Of a DNA stretch of 64,000 nucleotides, positions 9,217 through 19,559 are shown one piece after another (position 1 is the stretch's first letter; each line of letters starts with the position of its first letter). A program made the translations under genes and the position numbers. The DNA is from Bacillota bacterium (GTDB lineage: Bacteria > Bacillota > UBA4882 > UBA8346). The notes beneath the pieces are model-generated. The model was not told where the DNA came from and searched no databases. It saw nothing but the letters and a program-made list of their open reading frames with translations. The stretch lies in the NCBI GenBank assembly GCA_023410535.1, contig JAEYPR010000010.1, positions 248,001 through 312,000 on the forward strand, written 5' to 3'.

Positions 9217-10593
9217 TTACATTACTAACTCGACTTTCTCATCCAGCGCGTCACGGTCTTTCCGGTCCATGATCGCGGTCAGAATTTTTTCACTTAAACG
9301 CATCGCTCCGGCATAACCGACGCTCGGAAAGTAAGAGTGACCCACCCGGTCCAAAATCGGGAACCCAAACCGGATAAACGGAATGTCTTCATCGCGGGCG
9401 ATATATTTGCCGTATGTGTTGCCGATCAGCAGATCCACCGGTTCACTCTTAATCCACTGATGCAATAGGAACGCATCTCCCGCTTGACGGATATTGGCTT
9501 CAGGCGCCATATCCTTCAGCAATTCCTTGACTTTCCGTTCAAAACGTTGGCCCGGGGTACCGGTCACGATATGAGCCGGAATCATCCCCAACGTGATTAA
9601 GAACTCGGTCAAAGCGATCAGTTGGTCGGGATCGCCGAACAAAGCGACTTTTTTACGGTAAAAATATTGCTGCATATCGGAGATTAAATCGATCAAGCGG
9701 CCCCGTTCCTCAGTGATCGAATCCGGAACGGCTACGCCCGCCACAGTCCGCAGCGTATCCACAAAGCGGTCGGTTCCCAGTAAGCCAATAGGCAATTCCA
9801 ATGTCTTACACGGCACTTTACACTTCGAATCCAATGCTTCACCGGCAGGTGCCGAAGCGAAGGAGCCAAGGGCAATCGTTGTTTTACTATCACCGGTGCT
9901 ACGAAGCTCCGGAATGGTAACGCCGCCTTTCGGATAAAACTGGTGCTTGCCGGTTAACGGCGCGTCCAGAACATCGGAGGTATCGGGAAATATAACGGTT
10001 TTTACGCCCATTTCTTTGGCTAACCGTTTGATCTCCCGCATATCGGAGGGCTCAACCCAACCGGGGATGATATTGACCTGGTCTTTGGCTTCGCCGGTCT
10101 TCTCCGAGAAATAAGTGACCATCGCTTTGGTCATATTGGCGAAACCGGTTACATGCGAGCCGACATAACTCGGGGTGCTGGCGTGAATTACATATTTACC
10201 CGCGGGAACTTTGCCCTCATCGGTTGCTTTAGAAACAATCTGCGGCACGTCATCGCCGATCGTCTCCGAAAGGCACGTGGTATGAACCGCAATGATATCC
10301 GGTTTATAGATTGTAAAAATATTGTTGATGGACTCCACCAGGTTAGCCTGGCCGCCGAAGACCGAAGCGCCTTCAGTAAACGAACTGGTCGAAGCCATGA
10401 CCGGTTCCTTGTAATGCCGGGTCAAAGCACTCCGATGGTAGGAACAACAGCCTTGCGAACCATGGCTGTGCGGTAAACAATTATGAATTCCCAACGCCGC
10501 ATACATGGCGCCGATCGGTTGACAAGTTTTCGCCGGATTAACTACCAAAGCCTCACGTTCTTTAACTTCCGGTGGCGTATGTCGTAATAACAT
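9217..10593 (-). CDS. nifK: Nitrogenase MoFe protein beta subunit NifK
   Basis: NifK forms the alpha2-beta2 MoFe protein with NifD and supplies half the P-cluster ligands. Ligand regions are seen at TCQPIGAMYAA (about 24), HGSQGCCSYHR (about 46) and TTCLSETIGDDVP (about 105). The ATG at 10593 with GAGGAGGG upstream gives 458 residues, the short clostridial form lacking the N-terminal extension of proteobacterial NifK. An upstream in-frame reading to 10692 overlaps nifD and has no ribosome site, so I reject it. Confidence 0.96.
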   Translation of the reverse strand: MLLRHTPPEVKEREALVVNPAKTCQPIGAMYAALGIHNCLPHSHGSQGCCSYHRSALTRHYKEPVMASTSSFTEGASVFGGQANLVESINNIFTIYKPDIIAVHTTCLSETIGDDVPQIVSKATDEGKVPAGKYVIHASTPSYVGSHVTGFANMTKAMVTYFSEKTGEAKDQVNIIPGWVEPSDMREIKRLAKEMGVKTVIFPDTSDVLDAPLTGKHQFYPKGGVTIPELRSTGDSKTTIALGSFASAPAGEALDSKCKVPCKTLELPIGLLGTDRFVDTLRTVAGVAVPDSITEERGRLIDLISDMQQYFYRKKVALFGDPDQLIALTEFLITLGMIPAHIVTGTPGQRFERKVKELLKDMAPEANIRQAGDAFLLHQWIKSEPVDLLIGNTYGKYIARDEDIPFIRFGFPILDRVGHSYFPSVGYAGAMRLSEKILTAIMDRKDRDALDEKVELVM

Positions 10594-10637
10594 GGTATCC
10601 CTCCTCTTGTGGATAAACAATTGATGACTCAATAATT

Positions 10638-12269
10638 TTATTTCGATTCGTTCGACACAAAAGTAGCGGTCAGTTCGGGATTTTTCTCCCAAGGCGCTTT
10701 AATGTAACTCCACACTTTGGTGTTGACCATCTGGTCAATATCTTTGAAAAAGTTAATAGCGCCTTCAAAGCCGGCATACGGCCCGCCGTAATCATAACTG
10801 TGAAGCTGTTTACAAGGAACGCCCATCTTCTGAATGGCATATTTTTCTTTAATACCGGCGCAGAAGACATCCGGTTTGTAGAGTTCGATCAACCGTTCGG
10901 ATTCGTAATGGCTGATATCGTCGATGACCAGCGACTCCGGATCCATCTCGGACATCATCCCTTCATAATCCCGGAATTCAAACCCGGTGGCGGCTAAGCG
11001 GGCCAACTCTTCCTCGGATTTGCGGGGGCGGAAACGCACCGGATCCCGCTCGATGTCAAGCTCTTCAATATTACGACTGTCAGCATCGATTTTGATCGTC
11101 GGAATCACACGGCGCCCTTCATAATCGTCGCGGTGGGCGAATTCGTAACCGGCAGCCAGCGTTTTCATGCCGATTTCCGTGAAGAGATCCTGGTAGTGGT
11201 GAGCCCGGGAACCTCCGACAAAAAGCATTGCCGTCTTGCCGGTGCAACGTTCGCGAATCTCTTTGCGGACTTGCTCCACCGCTTCCATCTCTTCGGCAAT
11301 CACCTGCTCCACGCGGTCGCTCAATTCTTGATCTTCAAAATAAGCGGCAATCTTCCGGAGGGATTTGGCCGAGCTTTCCGCTCCGATAAAGTTCACTTTG
11401 ATCCAAGGAATACCGAACTTTTCCTCCATCATCTCGGCCACGTAGTTGATGGAACGGTGACACATGATAGCGTTGAGATCGGCGGTATGCGAGTTGGCGA
11501 AGGCGCCGTAGGTCGAGTTACCGCTGAAGGTAGCGACCACTTTGATACCGCATTTTTTGAAGAGTTCTTCCAAAACAAACGCATCGCCGCCGATGTTGTA
11601 CTCGCCCAACAGATTGATCTTGTATTTTTCTTCATGCGGGGTATCATCCAAACCAACGACATGTTTGAATAATTGATTGTTGGCGATATGATGGCCGGCG
11701 GATTGGCTGACCCCTTTATACCCTTCGCAACTGAATCCAAAAACGTTGATACCCAGCTTTTCTTTCATTTCACGGGCAACGGCATGAACATCGTCACCGA
11801 TTAACCCGACCGGGCAAGTGGAGAATACGCCGATCGCTTTGGGATGAAAAATATCATAAGCCTCTTGAATCGCCTGTTTCAGTTTCTTCTCGCCGCCGAA
11901 GACGATGTTATCCTCTTGCATGTCGGTGGAGAAACAATAGGTCATGAAGTTTTCGTCGGTGGGCTCTTCCGGGCGGGTCTGATTCCGCCGGGTTAACCAA
12001 CTATAAAAACCGCATCCGATCGGACCATGGGTGATATTTAAGATATCCCGGGTCGGTCCGAGCACCACGCCCTTACACCCGGCGTAGGTACAACCGCGTT
12101 GGGTGATGATCCCCGGAATGGTCCGGACATTGGCGCTGATCTCCGGCATGGTCTCCGGATTGGGGTCGTTGACCACCATTTGTTTGGTGCGTTTCCGCGC
12201 CACTTTGGGCGGGTATATTTTGACTAATTCCTCTTTAACCTCTTCGGGAGTTGGCTTCTTATTGATCAT
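10638..12269 (-). CDS. nifD: Nitrogenase MoFe protein alpha subunit NifD
   Basis: NifD holds FeMo-co, the site of N2 reduction. P-cluster cysteines are in GCTYAGCKG (about 60-65), HGPIGCGFYSW (about 90) and STCPVGLIGDD (about 154). The FeMo-co cysteine is in MCHRSINYVAEMMEEK (about 280) and the histidine in QLHSYDYGGPYAGFEG near residue 490, which marks a molybdenum enzyme. At 543 residues it carries the roughly 50-residue insertion known from clostridial NifD, here around residues 390-450. The ATG has an AGGAGGG site. Confidence 0.97.
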   Translation of the reverse strand: MINKKPTPEEVKEELVKIYPPKVARKRTKQMVVNDPNPETMPEISANVRTIPGIITQRGCTYAGCKGVVLGPTRDILNITHGPIGCGFYSWLTRRNQTRPEEPTDENFMTYCFSTDMQEDNIVFGGEKKLKQAIQEAYDIFHPKAIGVFSTCPVGLIGDDVHAVAREMKEKLGINVFGFSCEGYKGVSQSAGHHIANNQLFKHVVGLDDTPHEEKYKINLLGEYNIGGDAFVLEELFKKCGIKVVATFSGNSTYGAFANSHTADLNAIMCHRSINYVAEMMEEKFGIPWIKVNFIGAESSAKSLRKIAAYFEDQELSDRVEQVIAEEMEAVEQVRKEIRERCTGKTAMLFVGGSRAHHYQDLFTEIGMKTLAAGYEFAHRDDYEGRRVIPTIKIDADSRNIEELDIERDPVRFRPRKSEEELARLAATGFEFRDYEGMMSEMDPESLVIDDISHYESERLIELYKPDVFCAGIKEKYAIQKMGVPCKQLHSYDYGGPYAGFEGAINFFKDIDQMVNTKVWSYIKAPWEKNPELTATFVSNESK

Positions 12270-12281
12270 TGGGATCCCTCC

Positions 12282-12662
12282 TTAAGCATCTAATATCTGA
12301 TCGCCCGATTCACCAGTCCGCACTCGGAACGATTCCGCAACGGGGAGCACAAAAATTTTACCGTCGCCAGGTTGACCGGTTTGATTCACTTTGATAATGG
12401 TCTCAATAACCGTCGCGACCAACTGATCCGGTACCACTACACTGATTAAACGTTTTGTAACCAAACGGGGATTCCGGTCCAACAGGGAGATTGCTTCCTC
12501 ACTGCCGCTGCCGGCGCCCTCTAATATTTTGAAATCAACCAATCCTTTACCGCGACCCACCACACGCCCAGTCGCGGTAAAGGAGGAGATCCCTGCGTCC
12601 GATAGGGCTTTCTTGGTTTGATTCATCATGTTCATCCGAATCACAGCCATAACTTCTTTCAC
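12282..12662 (-). CDS. nifI2: PII-like nitrogenase regulator NifI2
   Basis: NifI2 and NifI1 are PII-family proteins coded inside the nif operon of methanogens and some Bacillota. Known NifI1-NifI2 complexes bind the MoFe protein and block it when ammonium is present; 2-oxoglutarate relieves this. The PII fold is recognisable from the N-terminal beta strand MKEVMAVIRMN, the GRGKG T-loop start and the GDGKIFVLPV C-terminal motif. The GTG at 12662 follows AAGGG by 8 nt and gives the usual family start, so I prefer it to the GTG at 12671. It lies 12 bp upstream of nifD. Confidence 0.92.
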   Translation of the reverse strand: MKEVMAVIRMNMMNQTKKALSDAGISSFTATGRVVGRGKGLVDFKILEGAGSGSEEAISLLDRNPRLVTKRLISVVVPDQLVATVIETIIKVNQTGQPGDGKIFVLPVAESFRVRTGESGDQILDA

Positions 12663-12808
12663 GTTTCTCACCCTTTCATCGATGCCGCTCTAAAATTTTT
12701 GCCAAAGATTACAGCGACACATTTTCCGTAAATCATAAGTTGAATCAATTCAACGATATGGTGTCGAATAAACTTTCCTTGGTTTAGGTGAAACTCTCTC
12801 CTGCCGGT

Positions 12809-13135
12809 TTAAGCTTCTTTCACACCGGAACTAATGGTATAAACTTCTTCAACCGGAATCACAAAAATCTTACCGTCGCCAAAAGCGCCTTTCGCTCCGG
12901 TACGAGCACTTTCCATAATGGTTTTGATGACAAACTCTTGGTCATTATTGGGAACAACCACAATTAACATTTCCTTCGGCAATTCGTCATAATGAATCTC
13001 GCCGACTTTCAAGCCGCGTTGCTTCCCACGACCGAAGACCGATATTTTGGTAACTGCAGGAAAACCCGCTTCCATTAAAGCTGCCATGACATCATCACAT
13101 TTTTCCGGACGAACAATCGCTTTTACCATTAACAT
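12809..13135 (-). CDS. nifI1: PII-like nitrogenase regulator NifI1
   Basis: This 108-residue PII-like protein has the N-terminal VKAIVRPEK strand, the SVFGRGKQRGL region and the FGDGKIFVIPVEEV motif. It sits between nifH and nifI2, the diagnostic position. It acts with NifI2 as a 2-oxoglutarate and nucleotide sensor on the MoFe protein. A 137-bp gap separates it from nifI2; I see no promoter or terminator there, so the operon seems to continue. Two in-frame ATGs (13135 and 13129) are both reachable from the AGGTGG site. Confidence 0.93.
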   Translation of the reverse strand: MLMVKAIVRPEKCDDVMAALMEAGFPAVTKISVFGRGKQRGLKVGEIHYDELPKEMLIVVVPNNDQEFVIKTIMESARTGAKGAFGDGKIFVIPVEEVYTISSGVKEA

Positions 13136-13178
13136 CGATAAAGCCCACCTTTCGTTTGTAACTACCGCATATTAGATA

Positions 13179-14168
<990 letters not shown>

Positions 14169-14268
14169 AAACTGGGTTTTTCTTAATGTTGTATTTGATT
14201 CCATTTGCATGGATTGGCATTCACGTCAGCTTTATTTCACCAAAAGCTGACACGAATATGGAATCATT

Positions 14269-16227
14269 TTAATTGGTTATTGTAAACGACCAAAGCGTTC
14301 CAGTAATTGTACCGTTGACAGTCAGGGCATCGATCCGCCAATAATAGGTTGTGCCTTTGGTCAATTGTCCCGGATTAAAAGTATTCCCGGTGGTATTGCC
14401 GGCGTAGGACGGAGTATTGGTCGTTCCGAAATAGACATTGTAAGAATAAGCATCCTTTGCCTTTACCCAACGCAACTGTGTTGTGACGGGAACCTCAGAT
14501 GCTTTATCCCAAGGTTGAGGGATTGATGCATATGGCAAAACCGCTGGTAAGGTATTCTCCGGATCCCATTGATCATTAAAAGTCCATTTGGCAGTAATCT
14601 GCGATGGATCCGGCGAACCCGGGGCGCTGGAGAGGTTATTCGCATGCCAGCTTTGATCGCCGCCTTCCATGTGACAATTGTAGTAATATGCCGCAGCAAC
14701 ACTTCCCTCAGAAATGGTTTTACCACCGGAATTATAGAAATAACTATCCAGCAAATAAACGGTCGATTCCTTTTGGCCATTTAAAAGTTTGAAGTTCTTC
14801 GGAACATCCGGCATGACATAAGCATTCCGGATCACAAACTTCTGGCCGCTGCCAGTCGCTCCTTCATGCCAAATCGGAGCGCTATTGCCTACTTCAATAT
14901 AGGTGCTGCCGACATCATAACACCAGCCGCGCGGACAGACGGCATCAATACTTCCTTTGTAAGTGCAGTTATTATGATAATACATGCCGGTGGTCGTATT
15001 CCAAAGAGCTAGTGTATCGCTGCCGGTAGCGTTGAGATTGCATGACACCACACTGATCCGGGTCGCAGTGCTTTCACCGCGAATTACATGGGTATAAACA
15101 GTACCGGTTCCAGTGGGGGCGGTATTGGCGATCGTCATGTTCCCGATGAACACATCGGCAGTGTCCACTTTGGTCATTCCCTTAGTGCTGGGATCCGGAG
15201 CAGTGCAACCGAGATTGACCACACCCGAACCGGTGTTGGTCACGCCCATCTCCGAATTCCAAGTCGCCCGGTTCAGTAAAAATTCAATTTTGGTATTTTC
15301 CCGGCTTTCACCGATCAGGGCCACGTAACTTTTGGCGATAAAGACGTGTTCGTTGTAGGTGCCGTTTTTGACAATAACAGTTTTCCAGGCACTGTTATTC
15401 GCGGGAATGCCGTCAATTGCCGCTTGAATCGTCGTATAATTACCGCTGCCGTCTTTGGCAACAACGATGGTACCATTCACCGGGATCGTGGTCGTTGGAG
15501 TGGGGGTTGGTGTTGGCGTGACAATCATTGTCGCCGTCGGTTTGGGGGTATTCGATGTTACGGTTGGCGGCGGAGTAATAGTTAATGTTGGAGTCGGTGT
15601 TGGCGTGACGCTGGGATTTATGCCATCGATCAGCAGATCATCAAACTCCGCGCTGGTGTATAAAGCGATCAATCCACCCTTGCCGGCCGTTAATGAAGTA
15701 TCCGTTGCCGTAAGTTGCAGAACGCCGTCAAGATACGCCTGAAGTTGGCTGCCGCTCACCACCAGTTTTAACGTATACCATGTGCCAGTCTGAACTGCCA
15801 GCGATTTTGATGCCAACGCTACGCTGCCGCCGCTGGCTTTCTTACCAAGCAGGAGTTGATTGGCATTACTTAACGTTAAATAATAAAAATTACTGGTGCT
15901 TTGATAACGAGCGGTGATGCCGAACGAGCGGGAAGTACCGTTAAAGCTAAGCGCTTTCACTCGGGCTTGAACGCTGTAATCGGTCCAACTGGCAGTACCG
16001 TTATATGAGTAAGCCGATGCCGAAGTGCTGGATTGCTTATACACTTTCGTACCATCCGTCACCACCGACCAACTACCGCCCGAAGTACTCCAACCGCTGG
16101 AATTTCCGTCTTCAAAATCATCGCTTAACAAGATGGCTCCAGTGACAACTCCGTAATTGAACCAAAATGCCATTAACATGATGCCGACAACCAAAAAGAA
16201 CCCTTTGCAACTTGGTGTTTTTTTCAT
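14269..16227 (-). CDS. Secreted multidomain pectinesterase
   Basis: The 652-residue product starts with a signal peptide (residues 1-31, MKKT... with a hydrophobic core). Residues about 32-205 form a concanavalin-like domain (starts near LLSDDFEDG). A Thr/Pro-rich linker (about 208-248) follows, then a pectin methylesterase (CE8) right-handed beta-helix from GTIVVAKDGSGNYTTIQAA to about 555, and a C-terminal fibronectin-III-like segment. The GSIDAV motif would carry a catalytic aspartate, but the glutamine and second aspartate motifs are divergent. It should de-esterify pectin outside the cell. AGGAGGG precedes the ATG; the gene is monocistronic. Confidence 0.87.
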   Translation of the reverse strand: MKKTPSCKGFFLVVGIMLMAFWFNYGVVTGAILLSDDFEDGNSSGWSTSGGSWSVVTDGTKVYKQSSTSASAYSYNGTASWTDYSVQARVKALSFNGTSRSFGITARYQSTSNFYYLTLSNANQLLLGKKASGGSVALASKSLAVQTGTWYTLKLVVSGSQLQAYLDGVLQLTATDTSLTAGKGGLIALYTSAEFDDLLIDGINPSVTPTPTPTLTITPPPTVTSNTPKPTATMIVTPTPTPTPTTTIPVNGTIVVAKDGSGNYTTIQAAIDGIPANNSAWKTVIVKNGTYNEHVFIAKSYVALIGESRENTKIEFLLNRATWNSEMGVTNTGSGVVNLGCTAPDPSTKGMTKVDTADVFIGNMTIANTAPTGTGTVYTHVIRGESTATRISVVSCNLNATGSDTLALWNTTTGMYYHNNCTYKGSIDAVCPRGWCYDVGSTYIEVGNSAPIWHEGATGSGQKFVIRNAYVMPDVPKNFKLLNGQKESTVYLLDSYFYNSGGKTISEGSVAAAYYYNCHMEGGDQSWHANNLSSAPGSPDPSQITAKWTFNDQWDPENTLPAVLPYASIPQPWDKASEVPVTTQLRWVKAKDAYSYNVYFGTTNTPSYAGNTTGNTFNPGQLTKGTTYYWRIDALTVNGTITGTLWSFTITN

Positions 16228-16458
16228 TAATACCCTCCTTTAATAATTGATGGTCAATTCAAACTGTGGCAAACTCAAATTCCCATTCCCACCTTCCTCC
16301 AGACCGTTACAAAACGAACTGACGATTGGAATTTCGTTCAAAACGGCAATGTTTTTACAATCTTTTTGTTTAATATGTAAATATATGAAGAAATTACCCA
16401 TTTATTATAACGAACTGATGATTGAAAATCGCTTGAAATTTTGTCTACTTTTACCAAA
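16228..16458. other. Intergenic region upstream of pectinesterase
   Basis: This AT-rich stretch should hold the pectinesterase promoter. A plus-strand open frame here has no ribosome site or family resemblance. I see no further structure. Confidence 0.5.
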
Positions 16459-16496
16459 AACGCCCATTCGCGAATATCTCATCGTGAATGGGCGTT
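16459..16496 (-). terminator. Terminator of folP-folK
   Basis: AACGCCCATTC and GAATGGGCGTT pair with an imperfect inner stem; on the minus strand TTTTTGG follows. It lies 22 bp past the folK stop codon. Confidence 0.8.
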
Positions 16497-16517
16497 AAAA
16501 CCATGGTCTATATTATT

Positions 16518-17039
16518 CTATTCAAGCCATTTTTTGCATTCAGCCAATCGTTCCCGGTTTTCCTCATAGATCTCCGCCAGGGATTTTTGCAAACGCGGAT
16601 GGATCAATTCCGGTTTAAGTTCCAGCAAAGGCATTAGAACAAATGAGCGTTCCGTCATCTTCAAATGCGGAATCACCAAGTTGGCAGTTTCCAGCACCCA
16701 ATCGTTATAGATCAATAAATCCAAATCGATCAGTCGCGGCCCATACTGAACGGTCGGCACTCTCCCCATCTGCAGTTCGATCTGTTTTAATTCTCTCAAT
16801 ATTTTGGTCGGATGAAACTCCGGGGAGAGCTGAAACAATGCCACCTGGTTAAAGAACCATGGCTGCTCGGTCACTTCCACCGGTTCGCTATAAAACACCG
16901 AAGACAATTCGGGTTTTTCACCAAAAGCGGCGATCATCCGTTGCACCGCTTGTTGGAGGTTTTCCGGGCCGTCGCCCAGATTGCTACCTAAACCAATGGC
17001 AACTTCTTCATATTGACGAGCTGTTGCGAATCGCATCAC
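16518..17039 (-). CDS. folK: 2-amino-4-hydroxy-6-hydroxymethyldihydropteridine diphosphokinase
   Basis: FolK transfers pyrophosphate from ATP to the pterin before it is joined to p-aminobenzoate. The protein of about 173 residues has GLGSNLGDG near 16-24 and the catalytic GPRLIDLDLLIY near 100, both intact, plus HPRL near 147. Its start overlaps folP by 32 bp, so the two are probably coupled. No folB is next to it; the folate genes here are only folP and folK. Confidence 0.95.
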   Translation of the reverse strand: MMRFATARQYEEVAIGLGSNLGDGPENLQQAVQRMIAAFGEKPELSSVFYSEPVEVTEQPWFFNQVALFQLSPEFHPTKILRELKQIELQMGRVPTVQYGPRLIDLDLLIYNDWVLETANLVIPHLKMTERSFVLMPLLELKPELIHPRLQKSLAEIYEENRERLAECKKWLE

Positions 17040-18234
17040 ACATCTTCACCGCCCTCACTGTTGCTTTAACATCATGAACCCGGACAATATTGGCTCCTTT
17101 GGCAACTCCCCAAACCACCGTAGCCAAACTTCCTTCCAAACGTTCTTCCACCGGAAGATCCAGCGTCAAACCAACCACTGATTTCCGCGAAGTTCCGAGC
17201 AAAACGGGGCACCCCAACACTTTTAACTGATCCAACTGTTGCAGAATGACCAAATTATCTTGATACGTTTTTGCGAAACCCACCCCCGGATCAACCACGA
17301 TCTGACTGCGGCTCGCTCCGAATGATTCCGCCAGTGCGATTGATTGATCCAACGAATCAATGACTGCGCGCCAAAGATTGGCATAGCCCGGTTGCGCCTG
17401 GTTATGCATTACAATCACCGGCGCCTTGGTTTCCGCCACCAGTTGCGCCATCCGGTGCTCCGGATCCAACGGCGATTGCAAACCCCAAATGTCATTGATG
17501 ATCGCCGCGCCCACGCTTAAAGCCTTCGCGGCAACACTTGGTTTATACGTATCGACGGAGATCGGGACTTTAAAGGCAGTTGCTAACTCTTTAACGACGG
17601 GTAATAATCGGTGCTCTTCCTCCGCTTCGTCAACTCGCTCCGCACCAGGCCGGGTTGATTCCGCCCCAATGTCTAAAAAATCAGCGCCATCCGCCAGCAT
17701 TTGTTCTCCTTGCCGGAGCGCTGCATCAATGATGGAGTTTCTCCCCGCTAACCCATCTTTCGAAAATGAGTCGGGAGTGAGATTAATGATTCCCATGACC
17801 CAGGTTTTCGTCGCCAGGTTATAGGTTTTTCCGGAAACTTTCCAAGTTTGACCTGGATGACTACGATATTGCGCGATAGCCAATGCCAGTTTCTCAGCAA
17901 GCTGCGCTAACCCGAACGGCTGCATTTTAAGTTTGATGATTAACTGCTCCAACTGGCGCAAAGTTCCGGAGAGCAGCAAGCTGTTGGTCGCGGCGTTTTT
18001 GTCCATGGTACTGACCTGCCACGAAACTGCCGCCTCACCCCCCCGCGCCAACATTTCTTGTTTAATGATCCCCGCTTGCCGTGGTTGGACATCAAAAATT
18101 CGCACCACAAAATGTTCAAACTTTCCAGTCATAATTTCGATTCCGCGAGGGTCTACGCCAATCGCAGTCATCTTTTCTTTGACTTCTGCTTCAGTAAGCT
18201 GTGCATGGACGATCATTCCGTTGATAAAAATCAC
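17008..18234 (-). CDS. folP: Dihydropteroate synthase with N-terminal extension
   Basis: FolP condenses the pterin pyrophosphate with p-aminobenzoate. The catalytic TIM barrel begins near residue 140 (WVMGIINLTPDSFSKDG) and includes DIGAESTRPGA, SVDTYKP, INDIWG and DPGVGFAKT motifs. The first 130 or so residues are an extra alpha/beta region, known from some clostridial FolP proteins; its role is unknown. At 408 residues it is much longer than the typical 280. The gene follows its own terminator-flanked start and leads into folK. Confidence 0.93.
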   Translation of the reverse strand: MIFINGMIVHAQLTEAEVKEKMTAIGVDPRGIEIMTGKFEHFVVRIFDVQPRQAGIIKQEMLARGGEAAVSWQVSTMDKNAATNSLLLSGTLRQLEQLIIKLKMQPFGLAQLAEKLALAIAQYRSHPGQTWKVSGKTYNLATKTWVMGIINLTPDSFSKDGLAGRNSIIDAALRQGEQMLADGADFLDIGAESTRPGAERVDEAEEEHRLLPVVKELATAFKVPISVDTYKPSVAAKALSVGAAIINDIWGLQSPLDPEHRMAQLVAETKAPVIVMHNQAQPGYANLWRAVIDSLDQSIALAESFGASRSQIVVDPGVGFAKTYQDNLVILQQLDQLKVLGCPVLLGTSRKSVVGLTLDLPVEERLEGSLATVVWGVAKGANIVRVHDVKATVRAVKMCDAIRNSSSI

Positions 18235-18267
18235 CCCTACCCCATTGATGCCTTGATTTTATCATGA

Positions 18268-18293
18268 AAAAAACGATACGAGAAGTATCGTTT
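18268..18293 (-). terminator. Terminator of the spoIIA operon
   Basis: AAACGATAC pairs with GTATCGTTT around loop GAGAA; on the minus strand TTTTTTT follows the stem. It lies about 50 bp past the sigF stop codon. Confidence 0.85.
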
Positions 18294-18343
18294 AAAATTG
18301 TGCCAAAAATAATAAGACTTTATTATTTCAGAAATCACCATTT

Positions 18344-19123
18344 TTAATCACTCAAATACAATTTCCGCAGTTGATGAAGAGCTTCTTTTTCCAAACGACA
18401 GATCTGCACCTGCGACACGCCAAATATTTCTGCCACTTCCGTCTGGGTTTTCTCTTCGAAAAAACGCAACGAGATCAGAGATTTCAAACGTTCGGGCAGT
18501 TTTTGAATGACCTCGCGCAACGCATAATGTTCCAGCCATTTAAGATGCTCACCCTCTTCGCCAACCAATTGCTCCCGGCAAAATGCTTCACCGTCATCTT
18601 CTTTCAAGATCTCCTGCAGCGAATTGACCGGTCGAGTCGCTTCCAACGCCCCGGCGATCTCCTCCCGACTCAAACCGGAGGCCTCTTCCAACTCGGAAAG
18701 AGTGGGCTCTTTTCCAAGCAAACTCGCAAGCTGATTCCGGGTCTGTTCGACTTTGGCAGCGATCTCTTTCAAACCCCGGCTAATTTTGAGCGGTCCCTCA
18801 TCACGCAAATGTTGCTTAATCTCGCCGATGATCACCGGGACGGCATAAGTGGAGAATTTTACTCCGAATTCCGGGTTGAACTTTTCGACAGCTTTCATCA
18901 AGCCAATACACCCAATTTGAAACAGATCTTCGAGTTCGCCACGGGAATTGAAGCGTTGTGCAATGCTCATGACCAAACGCAGGTTATGTTGGACAATAGT
19001 ATTTTTGGCTTCGGCACTGCCGGCGTGGTATTGGGCGATCAAATGTAAAAACTCAGCATCTGTCAATAAATTACTGGGTGGCAGATAAATATCATTTTTA
19101 GCTGCTCCTTGAGATCCCGGCAT
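18344..19123 (-). CDS. sigF: RNA polymerase sigma-F factor
   Basis: Sigma-F is the first forespore-specific sigma factor. The 259-residue protein has region 2 (HNLRLVMSIAQRFNSRGELEDL onward, with DLFQIGCIGLMKAVEKF), region 3, and region 4 with a helix-turn-helix (TQTEVAEIFGVSQVQICRLEKEAL). It is third in the conserved spoIIAA-spoIIAB-sigF operon and overlaps spoIIAB by 26 bp. It is held inactive by SpoIIAB until septation. This fixes the organism as a spore former or a recent descendant of one. Confidence 0.95.
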   Translation of the reverse strand: MPGSQGAAKNDIYLPPSNLLTDAEFLHLIAQYHAGSAEAKNTIVQHNLRLVMSIAQRFNSRGELEDLFQIGCIGLMKAVEKFNPEFGVKFSTYAVPVIIGEIKQHLRDEGPLKISRGLKEIAAKVEQTRNQLASLLGKEPTLSELEEASGLSREEIAGALEATRPVNSLQEILKEDDGEAFCREQLVGEEGEHLKWLEHYALREVIQKLPERLKSLISLRFFEEKTQTEVAEIFGVSQVQICRLEKEALHQLRKLYLSD

Positions 19124-19547
19124 TGACGAACCCCCGTTCCGGTCGCTTTTTCATAATTACGGTGGTTCCTTCCTTTGGGGTAGACGTAATGTTCATCTCA
19201 TCCATGAATGATTCTATAAAAACCAGTCCCAAACCCATTCGTTCCGGATCGGTCGAAAAAGTGGCTTGTTTCGCCTGCTCAATGTCGTCGATCCCTTTCC
19301 CATAGTCCTTCACTTTGATAATTAAGGTCAACCGCTCAATCAACAACTCTAACTGAACCAGTCCCGGCTTCTGAGGATAGGCGTGAATCACACAGTTTGA
19401 GACTGCTTCCGATATCGCCACCCGGATTTCTTCGACTTCCGACAGGGTGAATTCTAACTGAGCAGCAAAGGTCGCTACGATCGAACGTGTCATCCCCACG
19501 TTCTGAGGTAGACTGGGAAATTCCATCTTAAAATAGTTTCTTAACAT
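19098..19547 (-). CDS. spoIIAB: Anti-sigma-F factor / SpoIIAA kinase SpoIIAB
   Basis: SpoIIAB binds sigma-F and phosphorylates SpoIIAA. The 149-residue protein is a GHKL-fold ATPase: the N box is EIRVAISEAVSNCVIHAY (about 41-58), the G1 box is VKDYGKGIDD and the G2 box RMGLGLVFIESFMDE. Length matches the family. It lies between spoIIAA and sigF, overlapping the latter. GGAGGTAGG precedes the ATG. Confidence 0.95.
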   Translation of the reverse strand: MLRNYFKMEFPSLPQNVGMTRSIVATFAAQLEFTLSEVEEIRVAISEAVSNCVIHAYPQKPGLVQLELLIERLTLIIKVKDYGKGIDDIEQAKQATFSTDPERMGLGLVFIESFMDEMNITSTPKEGTTVIMKKRPERGFVNAGISRSS

Positions 19548-19559
19548 ATCCTACCTCCA

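Noticed and set aside
16247..16498. 83-codon plus-strand frame between pectinesterase and folK
   Set aside because: It runs through the folK terminator and lacks a ribosome site and any resemblance.
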